64,000 nucleotides of DNA from Isochrysis galbana (GCA_018136815.1 CM030937.1:2111887-2175886); one strand, 5' to 3'; shown: positions 27,801 to 37,035, counted from the stretch's first letter. Notes: generated from the letters alone by a model not told the origin. Program-made: numbers and translations.

Positions 27801-30800
27801 CGCAGGCGAGCTCATCATAGAAGAGGAGGTAGCCAAGATGGAAGCCGCCGGCATTATTCGCAAGTCAAATTCGGCTTGGGCTTCCCGAGTAGTCCTGGTC
27901 AGCAAGAAAGATGGCTCCGTTCGATTCTGCGTGGACTACCGCGACACGAGCGCCAAGCTACGCGTCGAGGATAGCCCTCTACCCCTCATTGTGGAGGCTA
28001 TCGATAGGCTAGCGTCCGGCCAAGGGCCGCTCAGTTCTCTCTTCTTATGTACTCTCGATTTAGCCTCTGGTTTTTGGGGCATCCCGATCAAAGAATCGCA
28101 CAAACATATCACCGCTTTCACTACCCACCGCGGCAAATACGAGTTCAACTTTCTACCGTTCGGCATCCAATCAGGTCCCTCCTACATGTGCCGCTTGATG
28201 GACATCGTTCTCGGTGCGCTAGCGTGGGAGATCTGCATGCCTTACCTCGATGATGTGGGCATCTGGTCAACGGGCGTGGGTCCTTCCGAAGAGGCCAGGG
28301 CACAGGCTTCGTTCGAGCAAATGCTTCACCGGCTAGACCTCGTTCTCGAACGGCTAGAGTGGGCCGGTCTGACCTGCAAGATGTCCAAGTGTGTCTTCTT
28401 TGCCACCTCTACGGAGTACCTCGGTCACGTTGTCTCGAGGGAAGGTCTCAAGATGGACCCGAAGAAGGTCGCAGCTGTCGCCGACATCGACCCGTCATCC
28501 ATCAACTCCTTGGAAGCGGTTCGATCTTTCCTCGGCCTTTGCTCCTACTATCGTCGATTCATTCGCCAATTCGCCGCTAAGGCTGCTCCTCTCACTGCCC
28601 TCACGCGGAAGGGCTGCGACGTGGCAAAGGAGTCCCAGTCCGAGGAGTGTCGCCGAGCTATCCAAGAGCTCAAGACAGCGATCACTTCGGAGCCCGTCTT
28701 GACTCCACCCAGGGATGATCGGCCCTTCATCGTCAAGACCGATGGGGCTAGCAAGTTGGGTATCGCCGGCATCCTCTCGCAGCTAGGAGACGATAACCGT
28801 GAACGAGTCGTTGGGTATTACGCTCGCAGTCTCACCTCGGCCGAACGCCATTGGACGGTGACCGAGATTGAGCTCTTGGCTGCCCTGGAATCAATCCGAA
28901 ATTGGCGACCCTACCTTTGGGGGCGTCGGTTCAAGTTAGTCGTTGACCACTCTGCGCTGCGATGGCTGCATACCATGAAGGATCAAGTAGCCGGTGGGCC
29001 AGCCTCTCGGCTGACTCGGTGGGCTCTCAAGTTGGCTGAGTACCGGTTCGATGTCGAACATAAACCAGGAGCTGTTCATCAGGATGCTGACGGGCTGTCC
29101 CGGCTAGCATCCCTGGAGCCGGAACACGAAGATGAACCACTCGCCGGCCCAGCGCCGCTAGCGGTACGTGAGCCTAGCTCAGAGTCTCTAGCCGAGCATG
29201 AACGGTCTCATCCGGTGGCTGCCATCACGCGCTCCGTAGCTACGGCGCGAGGGCTTCAAGCTTTGGATCGATCTCGTCGTCGAGCCTCCGATTCCGGGCC
29301 CGCCATCCAGTCCAGTTATTTGGCCCCGCGTACGCCGACTTCCGAAGAGATGAAAGCGGCCCTGGCGGAAGATCCGTTCGTAGAGCCACTCCTGGGCTCA
29401 GGAGAGACGGCCAACCACGAGCCATCAGGCCAAGGGTCGCCTCCGCCAGCCGCCGCCTCAGGCCCCATTGTCGAAGATGATTCGTGTTCCAGTCCTGTCG
29501 CTCCCGCTCCCGCTCCCGCTCAGCCATCCAAGATGTTTCGCCGTTTCGTCGTTCACGATGGGCTCGTCTACTATCGCACCGTTCCTGACTCCACCGACCC
29601 GGACTCGCTAGTGCTCTATGTTCCGCCCTCGTTGCGGTCTCGCTACCTTTTTGCCTACCACGATCGCTCCGGTCACCTTGGAGTTTCTCGTATGTCCGGT
29701 CTTCTTCGTACTCGGGTATACTGGCCTGGCATGTCTTCCGACGTTGCATCCTACGTCCGGGAATGCCACGAGTGCACCCTCGCCAAGCCGCTACCTAGGG
29801 CTCTAGCGTCGCCCTCCGGTCTCTCCGTGGGCACCTACCCCTTTGATGTGGTCTACTGCGACGTGCTCGCACTGGCTCCCACTCACAACTTCGTGCCTGG
29901 AGTCTCGGGTTACGACAAGCTGGTCGTCTTCATCGACTCGCTCACTCGATGGATTGAGGCTGAGCCGTCGAATGGGGATCCCTCGTCGGAGATGGCCTTG
30001 GACATGTTCATCCGCTTGATTGTGACGCGTTATGGAGTCCCTAGGCAGCTTCGAACCGACGCCGGTTCGAATCTATGTTCGGTTCTTGTTTCGCGTATTC
30101 TGGAGCTCACCGGGACTGATTTGTCGAGTACAGAGCCGTACCGACATGAGGGTGTAGGCTTCGTCGAACGCGCTCAGCAAACGCTCATTCGTTTGATGCG
30201 CGCCTCGAACGAGGGTGGCGGTCATTGGGTCGACCATTTGCCGTTCCTACTCCTCTCGTTGAGGGCTTCTTCCGGTCGTGTTACCTCCCGGTCTCCAGCG
30301 TCTTTGATCTTTGGGCGTGAGCTGCGTCTGCCCGCTCAACTCTCTGATCCGAAGTCTGTTTCGCCAACTGCTCTCGAGGCGGCGTCCGCCGACGTTCGCT
30401 CGTACGCATCCAGGCTCAATGCGAGCCTCCGCCTCTCTTGGTCCAGCGCTCTCGAGGCTACCCTAGCCGCTCAGGCTGAGTCAGTCCGTGACGCTACCAT
30501 CAAGTCTCAAAGACCAGCTCGTTTCGAACCTGGGGATCGCGTCTGCATGCGATTACCAGGCCATGCCAACAAGTTGCAATTCATCTACTCGGGTCCCTAC
30601 CGCGTTGTAGAGGCTCTGTCCGACACTAGGTACCGACTCCGTGATTTGGAGAACCGGTTAGTCAAGGAGGAGGTGCATATCTCGAACCTCCGGCCGTATC
30701 ATACTTTCGTTGATGAAGAGCCGCTGGCTGACGACGAGTACATCGTTGAAAAGTTGCTCGATCGTCGTAGCCATGGCGATTCTATCGAGTACCTCGTGAA

Positions 30801-31023
30801 GTGGCGTGGCTATTCTATTCGAGAAGCCACCTGGGAGCCTCGTTCCGAGTTGCTCCGTCGTTGTTCTGATTTGCTTGATGATTATGATCGCTCCGTCGAA
30901 GAGACTTGTCCAGAAGATGTTGAGTCCCCGGAAGCAACTTCTTCGTCGGCCAGGGATACTCCTCTTCCTCTCGTTCTCGATGCGCCGTCTTCGCGCACTC
31001 GATCCAGGCTCCATTCTCGTTGA
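24781..31023 (+). CDS. chromovirus Pol with N-terminal DNA methyltransferase-like domain and chromodomain
   Basis: Residue numbers count from 24850. Order: methyltransferase-like domain (about 1-200); disordered linker; protease (LADTGAGPSVI, about 602); RT with Y-L-D-D (1132-1135) and the LDLASGFWGIPI and FLPFGIQSGP motifs; RNase H (from about 1297); integrase with H-x-H/C-x2-C zinc site (YHDRSGHLGV...CHECTLAKP) and Asp, Asp, Glu core (DVVYCD, LRTDAGS, VERAQQ); GRELRLPAQ; chromodomain (YIVEKLLDRR...YLVKWRGY...TWEP, about 1965-2010). In the first domain, LVVGEASGVVSSMFLLAGAH matches SAM motif I, AHPPCTYLS the catalytic-Cys motif IV and VAVENPRMH motif VI, as in phage cytosine methyltransferases. 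Motif I starts at about 24823, upstream of the first ATG (24859), so this frame is probably entered from the preceding ORF by frameshift or splicing. Confidence 0.9.
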   Translation, partial: VSVDAAEGIPPPRVLVVGEASGVVSSMFLLAGAHVATCDLRPSEIDYIPHFCGDALHIQNLGWDLVVAHPPCTYLSAVSCQWLDREPGRRQALESAARVFLAMASADAPFVAVENPRMHAEASALVGGLRPRQFVQPWQHGTGHQKATGLYLTASLPSLQPSKIVEGRLSAMADLSPSPHRGALRSRTYVGIAGAMAAQWMPVLRRYAREAKASRSLDFTVDWAISQAAASLRERPSLCSTGFELAEPRTALARFMEGRGEAASSSHLTPPSGSPVSDSVVVIPDAGPVADASRLLHQEDSETNVSQDEAEAEGDRFLPWEWPIEDRSTTPGPPNTVKKRRSKWQVFDRDVISGVHRWQDVTPSIAQEIAEQAAAAEPSEPPILSRLGSQGINALSPSASFTAGDEGVAELTNSFVAERPLETWDVGPDSGEDDTPEMPEHRSMQTLETKPSDAAEGEDTPRALYCDGATARGLSAAGFSELSKLPKTDLQKSLEKEWSRQMDQPRHPTDRRGLGYGGVPNPSSSAKASPRSSIPFVPQTVAAAIERVPHVDESSPSRLASNPTTLSPGAGTSLPVESIADTPPPLYPRHCLYVRDLVVCRADGDRAAQGFVLPDVALTVNSTLADTGAGPSVITTALLDRLPEDACVERVSDATVPNLHGPDGLPLITRGRASLVFSLSGRLFRHSFAVIEGNAMLLLGNDFLAAHSATISLDAASSEGSLRLRPASGDSEDSSRVLSECVVRVSTAPPPVADAGFVGAISMSPGQPLTVDFLERSTATREIPAGSEGEAAADARQPLYTPLFESADEFAAKAPASTSSEYLLYTEQAVTIPAFHRATIWVRVPLALRDHSDCAMLVDRLPNREALDSSPLVMPTVVTPTEDHRIAVTIVHTGVNALTLPSLHPIASLQVRFKLHRGWTPTGSEGDGDPVTALSEEQRSLLDSATIDPDRLLSDDQREEVRQLLARRIKAFALHPGAPNHTHVLEVELPLNPGAVPHRHAPSRVGRAGELIIEEEVAKMEAAGIIRKSNSAWASRVVLVSKKDGSVRFCVDYRDTSAKLRVEDSPLPLIVEAIDRLASGQGPLSSLFLCTLDLASGFWGIPIKESHKHITAFTTHRGKYEFNFLPFGIQSGPSYMCRLMDIVLGALAWEICMPYLDDVGIWSTGVGPSEEARAQASFEQMLHRLDLVLERLEWAGLTCKMSKCVFFATSTEYLGHVVSREGLKMDPKKVAAVADIDPSSINSLEAVRSFLGLCSYYRRFIRQFAAKAAPLTALTRKGCDVAKESQSEECRRAIQELKTAITSEPVLTPPRDDRPFIVKTDGASKLGIAGILSQLGDDNRERVVGYYARSLTSAERHWTVTEIELLAALESIRNWRPYLWGRRFKLVVDHSALRWLHTMKDQVAGGPASRLTRWALKLAEYRFDVEHKPGAVHQDADGLSRLASLEPEHEDEPLAGPAPLAVREPSSESLAEHERSHPVAAITRSVATARGLQALDRSRRRASDSGPAIQSSYLAPRTPTSEEMKAALAEDPFVEPLLGSGETANHEPSGQGSPPPAAASGPIVEDDSCSSPVAPAPAPAQPSKMFRRFVVHDGLVYYRTVPDSTDPDSLVLYVPPSLRSRYLFAYHDRSGHLGVSRMSGLLRTRVYWPGMSSDVASYVRECHECTLAKPLPRALASPSGLSVGTYPFDVVYCDVLALAPTHNFVPGVSGYDKLVVFIDSLTRWIEAEPSNGDPSSEMALDMFIRLIVTRYGVPRQLRTDAGSNLCSVLVSRILELTGTDLSSTEPYRHEGVGFVERAQQTLIRLMRASNEGGGHWVDHLPFLLLSLRASSGRVTSRSPASLIFGRELRLPAQLSDPKSVSPTALEAASADVRSYASRLNASLRLSWSSALEATLAAQAESVRDATIKSQRPARFEPGDRVCMRLPGHANKLQFIYSGPYRVVEALSDTRYRLRDLENRLVKEEVHISNLRPYHTFVDEEPLADDEYIVEKLLDRRSHGDSIEYLVKWRGYSIREATWEPRSELLRRCSDLLDDYDRSVEETCPEDVESPEATSSSARDTPLPLVLDAPSSRTRSRLHSR

Positions 31024-31400
31024 TCCCATGTCTTGGGTAAGGGACCCGTCCCTCTAGGCTAGCCCCACGCCTCGGCTAGGGCTCCGAGTTCAAGAGCGAA
31101 TCATGGAGGTGATGAACGCGTGCTGCCTGCGCTCTACACCCGGCGCAACACCCGAGCAAAGCTCCTGTAAAAGGGAGAAGTGGGTGGGGCAGTGCGTACG
31201 AAAGAGGCCGCCGCGCTAAGCCGCCGATTTCGTGCTCGCTTTGGATCCAAAGGGTGTTCTTGTCTCCACGTTTCGCTCGCTATGTTTCGTTGCTTCTTGT
31301 TCCGATTCTGACCTCTGGTCAGCCCAAGTTCCAGGTTCCAGGTCTCTGTTTCCAGGTTCACCGCTCGACATCGGGAGACGTCTCGATCTTAGTCGGGGGG
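31024..31400 (+). other. chromovirus 3' untranslated region and polypurine tract
   Basis: No frame continues past the Pol stop at 31023. The region ends with CTTAGTCGGGGGG, the purine-rich plus-strand primer site abutting the 3' LTR. Confidence 0.7.
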
Positions 31401-32723
31401 TGTCGCATTCATCCTAGATGATGCGATTTCCAGGCTCTTGTTTCCAGGTCCTTCGCCGTGCGGCCACACGGTGAAGCTCAGGTACATCTAGGTTGGTAGG
31501 GTTCGTCCCTAGCGATCTAGAATTCGAGTTCTCGTTTCGTTCCTTCTAGCCTGTTTGTCAGGTCTAGATTCCAGGTTTCCTCCTTTCGGGTAATCTTTAC
31601 CTAAAGGAGCCAGGTCGCCTGTTGCTCGCTGCGCGCTTGTCTCAGGCTCTCGGGTTACCTTGTGAAGGCTTGTTTAGCTTCTTGCAAGGCTTGTTGTTTC
31701 TTGTTGGGTTCCGGTTCTTTCTTGGGACCTGCTGACTTTCGTTGTTGTCCAGGCCTGTTCTTCGTAGGTTCTGCTTGGCCTGGTTAGGGTTTCGTTGCCT
31801 TCCCGCGTTCGGCGTTTGGCGTTGGCGTTCGGAAATTTCCTCTCACATTCCCTAGGTCCGCTACCCTTGGCTTGTAGGTCCTTGCTTCTTTCTTCTCGGT
31901 CAAGGTGTTTGGCGAGCGAGTCGGTTGCTCTATCCGCTCGAGATTTGAGGTTTAATTTGCCATCTCCCCTTGGAGACCGGTGTAGGTTCGCTTCCTAGGT
32001 GAGGGAATCTTTCCCCTTGATGCAAGTTACATGCAAGCCTTGGCCCCTTTGGTGTTTCTTCCCCTTGGTTGCTACTCAGGGTTGTTCGTTAGAAGCGTCT
32101 AGAAGGTTCACGCTCAACGGCAAGATTTATTCGGTCGTGAAGATATCTCGTCGCGATCTGTATCCAAAGTGATCGCCGTGGTCGCGCGACAGGACGCTCC
32201 CCTTCGGACTCTCCGCTACGTGGGAAGTTACAACGGAGACACGCTCCGGCCGTCGCTGTGGAGTCTCTCTCTCTCTCGCTCTCTCTCTCCGTCTCTCGCG
32301 ACGTGTTTGAGTTATCGGTGATTTGGGGTCGCGGTTGCTTGATAATTTGCTTGGTTTGGGTGAATGATTCCGGTGTGTTCGTGAGTCGGTGTATCCTGTT
32401 GTTCTCAGCTTCGTTGTCCGTCGTTGTTCGCTGCGTCGCTGCACTCAAGCAGCTTAGGCTCCCTCCCTGAGGGAAGAGTTCTTTGTAGGTCTAACAATCT
32501 CTTACAACCCATCACACTAGGGCCGCTAGGAGCGCCTCGCCGCCCCACAGCCCTTCGTTCGCCGTTCGTTCCCCGTCCAGACACCCAAATGGGGTTGCCC
32601 GACCCAGTCCAGAATTTCATTCACCCGACTCCCGGTGGGGAGGAGGGCCAAAGCGCCGCGCTAGCCGCCGGTGCTGCTCGCGACGGAGTGGCTCAGAGCC
32701 CTCCGGCTCCGCTCGACTCGACA
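31401..32723 (+). repeat. 3' LTR of the chromovirus
   Basis: Direct copy of 21202-22524 at a constant offset of 10199. It ends CTCGACA and is followed by target duplication GAAGG (32724-32728). Confidence 0.95.
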
Positions 32724-32728
32724 GAAGG

Positions 32729-33142
32729 TCGCCGAGGCTCCTTGACCTTGAGCTCGAGCATCGAGACCGCAACGATCCGTCTCTCTCTCGAGTGCTGAAG
32801 CTGAGTATTTTGGCGCCATGCTCACCGCCAAAGACCTCATCTTCATTCGAGACCTCATCGGATCTCGGCATTCTTCTTGATGGCCCTTCAGTTGTTTACT
32901 CGGACTCCAAGTCCGCCGTTGACATGGCTTTTGATCCGGTGGCCTTCAAAAAGACCAAACATATCTTGCGTGCAGGAGCCTTTCTGCATGACCTCGTCGC
33001 TAAACAGGTCCTCACGCTCAAGCACGTCAAAGGGCATCAGATGGTTGTTGACATCTTGACGAAACCATGTCCGCGCAACCAGATTCATCGGATTCTTCAA
33101 CTCCTTGATTCCTTCTCTTCTTCGACTTTCTGCGAGATGTGA
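32729..33142 (+). pseudogene. Ty1/Copia RNase H remnant, frameshifted
   Basis: From about 32780 one frame reads QRSVSLSSAEAEYFGAMLTA, and after about 32868 the next frame reads DLGILLDGPSVVYSDSKSAV, then HILRAGAFLHDLV, LKHVKGHQMVVDILTKPCP. These are the ordered C-terminal RNase H motifs of Copia polyproteins (SSAEAEY, DSKSA, ADILTKP). A frameshift near 32868 and the missing upstream Pol show that it is dead. The gypsy element inserted just upstream of this domain, so the target was the Copia coding region. Stop at 33140-33142 after FCEM fits the usual end of Copia Pol. Confidence 0.85.
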
Positions 33143-33400
33143 ATCTTCTTCGACGTTTGGTTGTAAGCGTCGTACCCGTACTCCGCTTAGGAGGGGGTAT
33201 CATGGATGCATCCATCTTCTTGATGCATCCATTTTCTCTACCTTTAGATCCCCCTTGGGAGTCAGTTGAGTCGCAACTTGTTGAGAGTTGAGAGGCTCAA
33301 CATGTTGAGTCAACTTGTTGAGAGGTTGACTCAACGTGTTGAGTCAACTTGTTGAGAGGTCGATCCCCGCCGTTTTCCTTTTTCTGCACGTTATTGTCGC
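33143..33400 (+). repeat. presumed Copia 3' end with GTTGAGTCAACTTGTTGAGAG repeats
   Basis: A purine-rich stretch (AGGAGGGGGTATC, about 33188-33200) follows the Copia stop, the usual place of the polypurine tract. It is followed by an imperfect palindrome GATGCATCCATC/GATGCATCC and, at about 33265-33360, three to four degenerate copies of GTTGAGTCAACTTGTTGAGAG. I infer the start of a decayed LTR; its end is not found. Confidence 0.5.
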
Positions 33401-33628
33401 ACGTATTCTACTGTGTCACTATTAGTGGCTCGCGTGCGTTACTGTGAATGTGCGTGCGTGCGGGTGTAGAGGGGATTTTATCCTGCGATATACAGTCGGT
33501 GATGCGATCGGCGATGGCGCTCTGCCTCGCCCAAGCCGCGGTGGTTGCCTCGTGAGCACCACCGCGATACCCCTTTACCCGCAACAAGAGGGGAGAGAGA
33601 AAGCGGAGAAGGGGGTGGAAAAAAATTG

Positions 33629-33938
33629 GTAAGTCCCGCTCCTGTTTGCACATGATAAGTCGGGCGGGGCACCGAAGCCGCGCCGCCCACTCGGAGACAT
33701 AGGAGGAAGGGGGGGAATGATCACCGGGGGGGGGGGGGGGGGGGCACCGGACCATATCTAAGCCCTTCACCCCTATCCCCCTAGTAGTGTACGGGGAGAG
33801 CCGCCTGATGGTGGGGGGAGAAGGGCCGGGGGAGTGCGGGGGGCTGTAAAAAAGCATGCTACGTACTACGTACTACGTGTAGTAGGTAGTGGTTCCATTC
33901 GCCGCGAGTGCGGTAAGAATATTGAAAGTTTTTTTTTA
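33629..33938 (-). repeat. LINE 3'-tail repeat, copy 1
   Basis: Shares ACCGGACCATATCTAAGCCC, CCCCTAGTAGTGTACGGGG and TTCGCCGCGAGTGCGGTAAG with 37093-37373 and, more distantly, 59828-60076. The third copy is attached to the C-terminus of a minus-strand LINE ORF2, so I read this as a 5'-truncated minus-strand LINE tail. It contains an ~18-G run near 33727. The T run at 33930-33938 is its truncated upstream end. Confidence 0.6.
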
Positions 33939-34474
33939 CATAATACCACCAATTGCTTGTGTTCACACGCGGGCAATTCCGTCCTACATGGTAGGACTGG
34001 TCCTACAAAGCTAGGTACCTTTATCCCAATATCAATCAATTGATGTCAGTACCTGACTTTCTGCTCAAGCGTGAATAAAAGCCTTGTTCTCCCTCCCTGC
34101 AATACATCCTTCCCACATGCACAATAAAGTGGACAGTACAGAGTAGCGCAAGCACGCAGCTTCATGCCGCGCTAGTAGCGGGGAATTCTCAAAAATTTTG
34201 ATCTTCATCTCCGCTACCGATAGCCACGAGCGTCGCACCGTACGCCACAGAGTGAAGTCCATGATTCAAGCGGCTCATCCCATGGCACACGGCTTCAGTT
34301 TGCGGCGGCGTGGAGGATTCAGGCAAGCAGGCGGAAACAGATTACTACCCGCAATCCCTCACTGCGGCCTGCGAAGCGCGCGACGCGGTGACGACGAGGT
34401 TGATACTCAACACGTTGTGCTCCTTCATGCCAAGCTTCCCATACGGCTCTGGCACTCCTACTCCGACCGCACTT
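33939..34474. other. intergenic stretch with a possible LINE tail
   Basis: Around 34130-34195 the sequence (CGCAGC..CATGCCGCGC..TAGCGGGGAATTCTCAAAAA) resembles the LINE 3' end at 55640-55689, diverged. Otherwise no supported gene. Confidence 0.35.
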
Positions 34475-35080
34475 TCACTTCGATTTTGTTGCGCCACATG
34501 AGCTCGAGGCGTGCCCAAAATCACCATGCTGATCGCCGCCAAGTGCAAGAGAGGAGAGAACCGATGGAATCACTTCCCTCACCTCAGACAATTTGAGATC
34601 TGGTCGTGCAACGCGTGTACCTTCTAGTTTCTCGCCCACGCTGACATCCACCACGCATGGCTCCGGGACGAGGCGGAGCCTTTCGCCCTCCACCCTCAGC
34701 ACCTGAGGAGCCGACCGTGCAAATCCGTCCCATCCGCCATAACGTGCTTTGATGTGGCGTGACGTGTTGAGTATCATCCCGTCGTCACCCCGCAACGCGC
34801 TTCGCCTCACGCGCTCTTGCAGCGCAGCTCCAGCTGCCGCGAGCGGCATCGCGTGGTCTTCTGCGTCAGAGAGGATGGCGCGAACGTGTTCAATCAGCTC
34901 AGACTCCAGCTTCGCCTCCTGCTCCACCACCGCCTGCCGCCAATCTCCCAGACCCTCTGACACAACTGCTGCGACCGCCGCCAGCCGCCGCTCCGCCACC
35001 TCGCGCTTCTCGTGAGCCTTGCTGACGCCGCGGTTCTTGCCGTGGCGCTGGCCTTGACGCGCGGAGTGAACGCGACCCAT
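34475..35080 (-). CDS. hypothetical protein, 201 residues, helical N-terminus
   Basis: Starts at ATG 35080 (MGRVHSARQGQRHGKNRGVS); upstream in-frame sequence is only GA-repeat coding (Arg-Glu runs). The first 30 residues are basic, then comes a long amphipathic helix (REVAERRLAAVAAVVSEGLG to about residue 80). Later a segment K-A-R-Y-G-G-W-D-G-F-A-R-S-A-P-Q-V-L-R-V with R-L-R-L-V resembles small winged-helix/LOTUS-like modules, in which a short helix precedes a hairpin. I cannot name a family. Coding quality (codon use, clean frame, no stops) is like the host genes. A CT microsatellite on the plus strand lies 18 bp upstream, as with other genes here. Confidence 0.55.
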   Translation of the reverse strand: MGRVHSARQGQRHGKNRGVSKAHEKREVAERRLAAVAAVVSEGLGDWRQAVVEQEAKLESELIEHVRAILSDAEDHAMPLAAAGAALQERVRRSALRGDDGMILNTSRHIKARYGGWDGFARSAPQVLRVEGERLRLVPEPCVVDVSVGEKLEGTRVARPDLKLSEVREVIPSVLSSLALGGDQHGDFGHASSSCGATKSK

Positions 35081-35097
35081 AATAAGCCTACGCAGAC

Positions 35098-35176
35098 TCT
35101 CTCCCTCTCTCTCTCCCTCCCTCCCTCTCTCCCTCCCTCCCTCTCTCTCTCTCTCTCTCTCTCCCTCTCCCTCTCT
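35098..35176. repeat. CT microsatellite beside the 34475-35080 gene
   Basis: CT/CCCT-rich tract on the plus strand, so GA on the coding strand, directly upstream of the start codon. Confidence 0.85.
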
Positions 35177-36357
35177 AACTGTGCCGCCTCTCGGAGTCGA
35201 CGTGCTGCCAGAGAGAACTCTATCAGAGAGAGAAAGAGAGAGAGAGGCTTCTCTCACGGAGTTCATAATAAGAAGAGAGAAGTGTAAGGCGAGAGTGAGT
35301 TCTCGTACAAATGACTTTTGTGTACGTACTCGAGACTGTCGTCGTGGACGAACAAGACTATTTTCGTCTGTTCACGGAATCAATCGGTAGTGGGTTGTTC
35401 GGAAATCGGACCCTTGTAGAGTAAAGTACGTCTCCCGTTTATATGTAAATATAAAAGGTATGTTCAGATGTGTACAACGATGTCCCCCCCTGTGTTCACA
35501 CGCGAGGCCAAATAATAATAATAATTTCTTAACCCTAGATAGGCCCTAGAACCCTAGTACTAGTACATAGTACATGCCTAGTCCTCCAAGAGTAGCCCGG
35601 TCACTCACTATGGGGGTGCGGAGGGCACCAGCTACAATGGATGAATGAAGGGCAAAATAAGCTCCCTATAGGTTTCGATAGGATGGATCAGCAAAAAAAA
35701 ATGGGGGTTCTCCGGCGAAATTTTCGAAAAATACCAAATACCGAATTTCAGGCCTTCGAAGACGGTGCGCGAAATACAGTCGGCCCCCCTCCGGTAGTGC
35801 TCGTTTGGTGCGAACCGTGATAGCTCTTTAGCAGACCAAGTTCAAGCGTCAGTGATGTTGCGATACAATCGCAGCAAACGCTAGCAGTCGTGATGTGTGA
35901 CGTGCGACGTGCAAGTGCCAAGTACCAAGTAGCAAACTTCAAATGTAGGTATGTGTATGTGAAAATTGCAGCAGCTATAGCTATAGACCAATAGTCTACA
36001 AGTGGTGGGAGATGATGGTGTATGTAAGGTAGACGTAGACGTGTAACGGGCTCGAAAATCGAAAATACCGCGCGGGCATGCTAGCGGTATTTATAGCACA
36101 CAACTGGATATTTTTCTGGATATTTGGGTAAATTGCTGGATATTTTGCGGATATTTTTGCTGGATATTTGGGTCCGATTTTGTGGATATTTCTGCCAAGG
36201 CCTAACGGTGGCATGCGCATGTGTGGCGATGCGCGCGGGGATGCGGTGCAATAGACGCGAAGGCGAGAGACATCTATGGACATTTCTTGAGATATTTGGG
36301 CTGAACTTTGAGATATATCGGAGATATGAGATATCCCCCATGGATATTTGGGCGAGC
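35177..36357. other. intergenic DNA with GGATATTT-type repeats
   Basis: No supported gene. About 36105-36360 contains many irregular copies of TGGATATTTTTG/GGATATTTGGG, an AT-rich minisatellite. Short palindromic tracts (CCTAGAACCCTAGTACTAG, about 35545) are also present. Confidence 0.35.
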
Positions 36358-37035
36358 AAATCGTCAACTAAGTCTATACTTGGTTGGCCCATGGGGGGGC
36401 ACGAGCCCCCCCCCTCTCCACTCCTCCCCTGCCATCTGCCATGGGGGAGGAACCACCCATCCTCCTGGCATGCCTGATGGCTTGCCAGGAGGCCACTGCC
36501 CTACTGACCCACTTCCTTCCCCACAGGCTCGCCCCATTCGCCCAAGAGGATGCAACTTGAGGTTCCCTTTTTTTAGCCCCCCACATTGCCTTTTTCTATA
36601 CATTATACAATTCTAACCTTCACCACCCCCAAAAATGCATATGGGTCCAATGCCGCGCGGGTTGATTTCAAACAATAAAGAAGTCATCTTTGTGTGTATC
36701 CGCTATTTCTAGACCGGTTAAGTTCTAATTTTTACATACATTTTACGGGGCAATTGTAAAAAAACAACCAAACCTGAGGTTGCATCCTCTCATCCTGGCC
36801 CCTCGTGACCAGCCCAATGCTCCAACCCCCCCTCCCCCCCTAGTCGACAGGCAGACAGGTGCAACGTCGGGGCCCCAGAGGCTCGGGAGCGCCAGCGAGG
36901 GAGAGGCAGGGGAGGCCAGGGCCCAGCCCCAGCCTCCTCTGCCCCCTGAGCTGGCCTCCAGGAGCCTCCAGGGGCCGCTAGAGGGCAGCTGGAGGCCTGC
37001 CGCAGGCGCGCCATCGCGCGTGCCGCAGGAGAGGG
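36358..37035. repeat. GC-rich dispersed repeat, interrupted by a MITE
   Basis: The sequence TATACTTGGTTGGCCCATGG through CGCCCCATTCGCCCA (to 36544), continuing CATCCTGGCCCCTCGTGACC (from 36791) to about 37035, is the reverse complement of the uninterrupted copy at 48842-49250. Partial copies lie at about 51757-51870 and 53215-53480. It has no convincing protein. It adjoins LINE tail copy 2. Confidence 0.7.
36545..36790. mobile_element. MITE, 246 bp, inserted in the GC-rich repeat
   Basis: Ends AGAGGATGCAACTTGAGGTT (36545-36564) and AACCTGAGGTTGCATCCTCT (36771-36790) are inverted repeats with two mismatches. The same repeat without insertion at about 49065-49085 reads CGCCCCATTCGCCCATCCTGG (as complement), so the insertion precisely duplicated CA (36543-36544 and 36791-36792). 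Related ends occur near 6213 and 47028. No coding capacity; superfamily unknown. Confidence 0.75.

Larger units (their letters stand above)
21202..32723 (+). mobile_element. complete Ty3/gypsy chromovirus LTR retrotransposon, 11.5 kb
   Basis: Two 1323-bp LTRs in direct orientation (21202-22524 and 31401-32723) begin TGTCGCATT and end CTCGACA, giving the canonical TG...CA. The element is flanked by GAAGG on both sides (21197-21201 and 32724-32728). Internal order is: Cys-rich Gag-like ORF, Ser/Pro-rich ORF, then a 2-kb-residue Pol frame with methyltransferase-like domain, protease, RT, RNase H, integrase and chromodomain. A polypurine tract (AGTCGGGGGG) directly precedes the 3' LTR at 31391-31400. 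I found no obvious tRNA primer-binding site after the 5' LTR. The LTRs are identical wherever I compared them, so insertion is recent. The target was a Copia element. Confidence 0.95.

Noticed and set aside
34475-35266. Longer version of the minus-strand hypothetical gene
   Set aside because: Residues before the ATG at 35080 are Arg/Glu/Gly repeats from a microsatellite.
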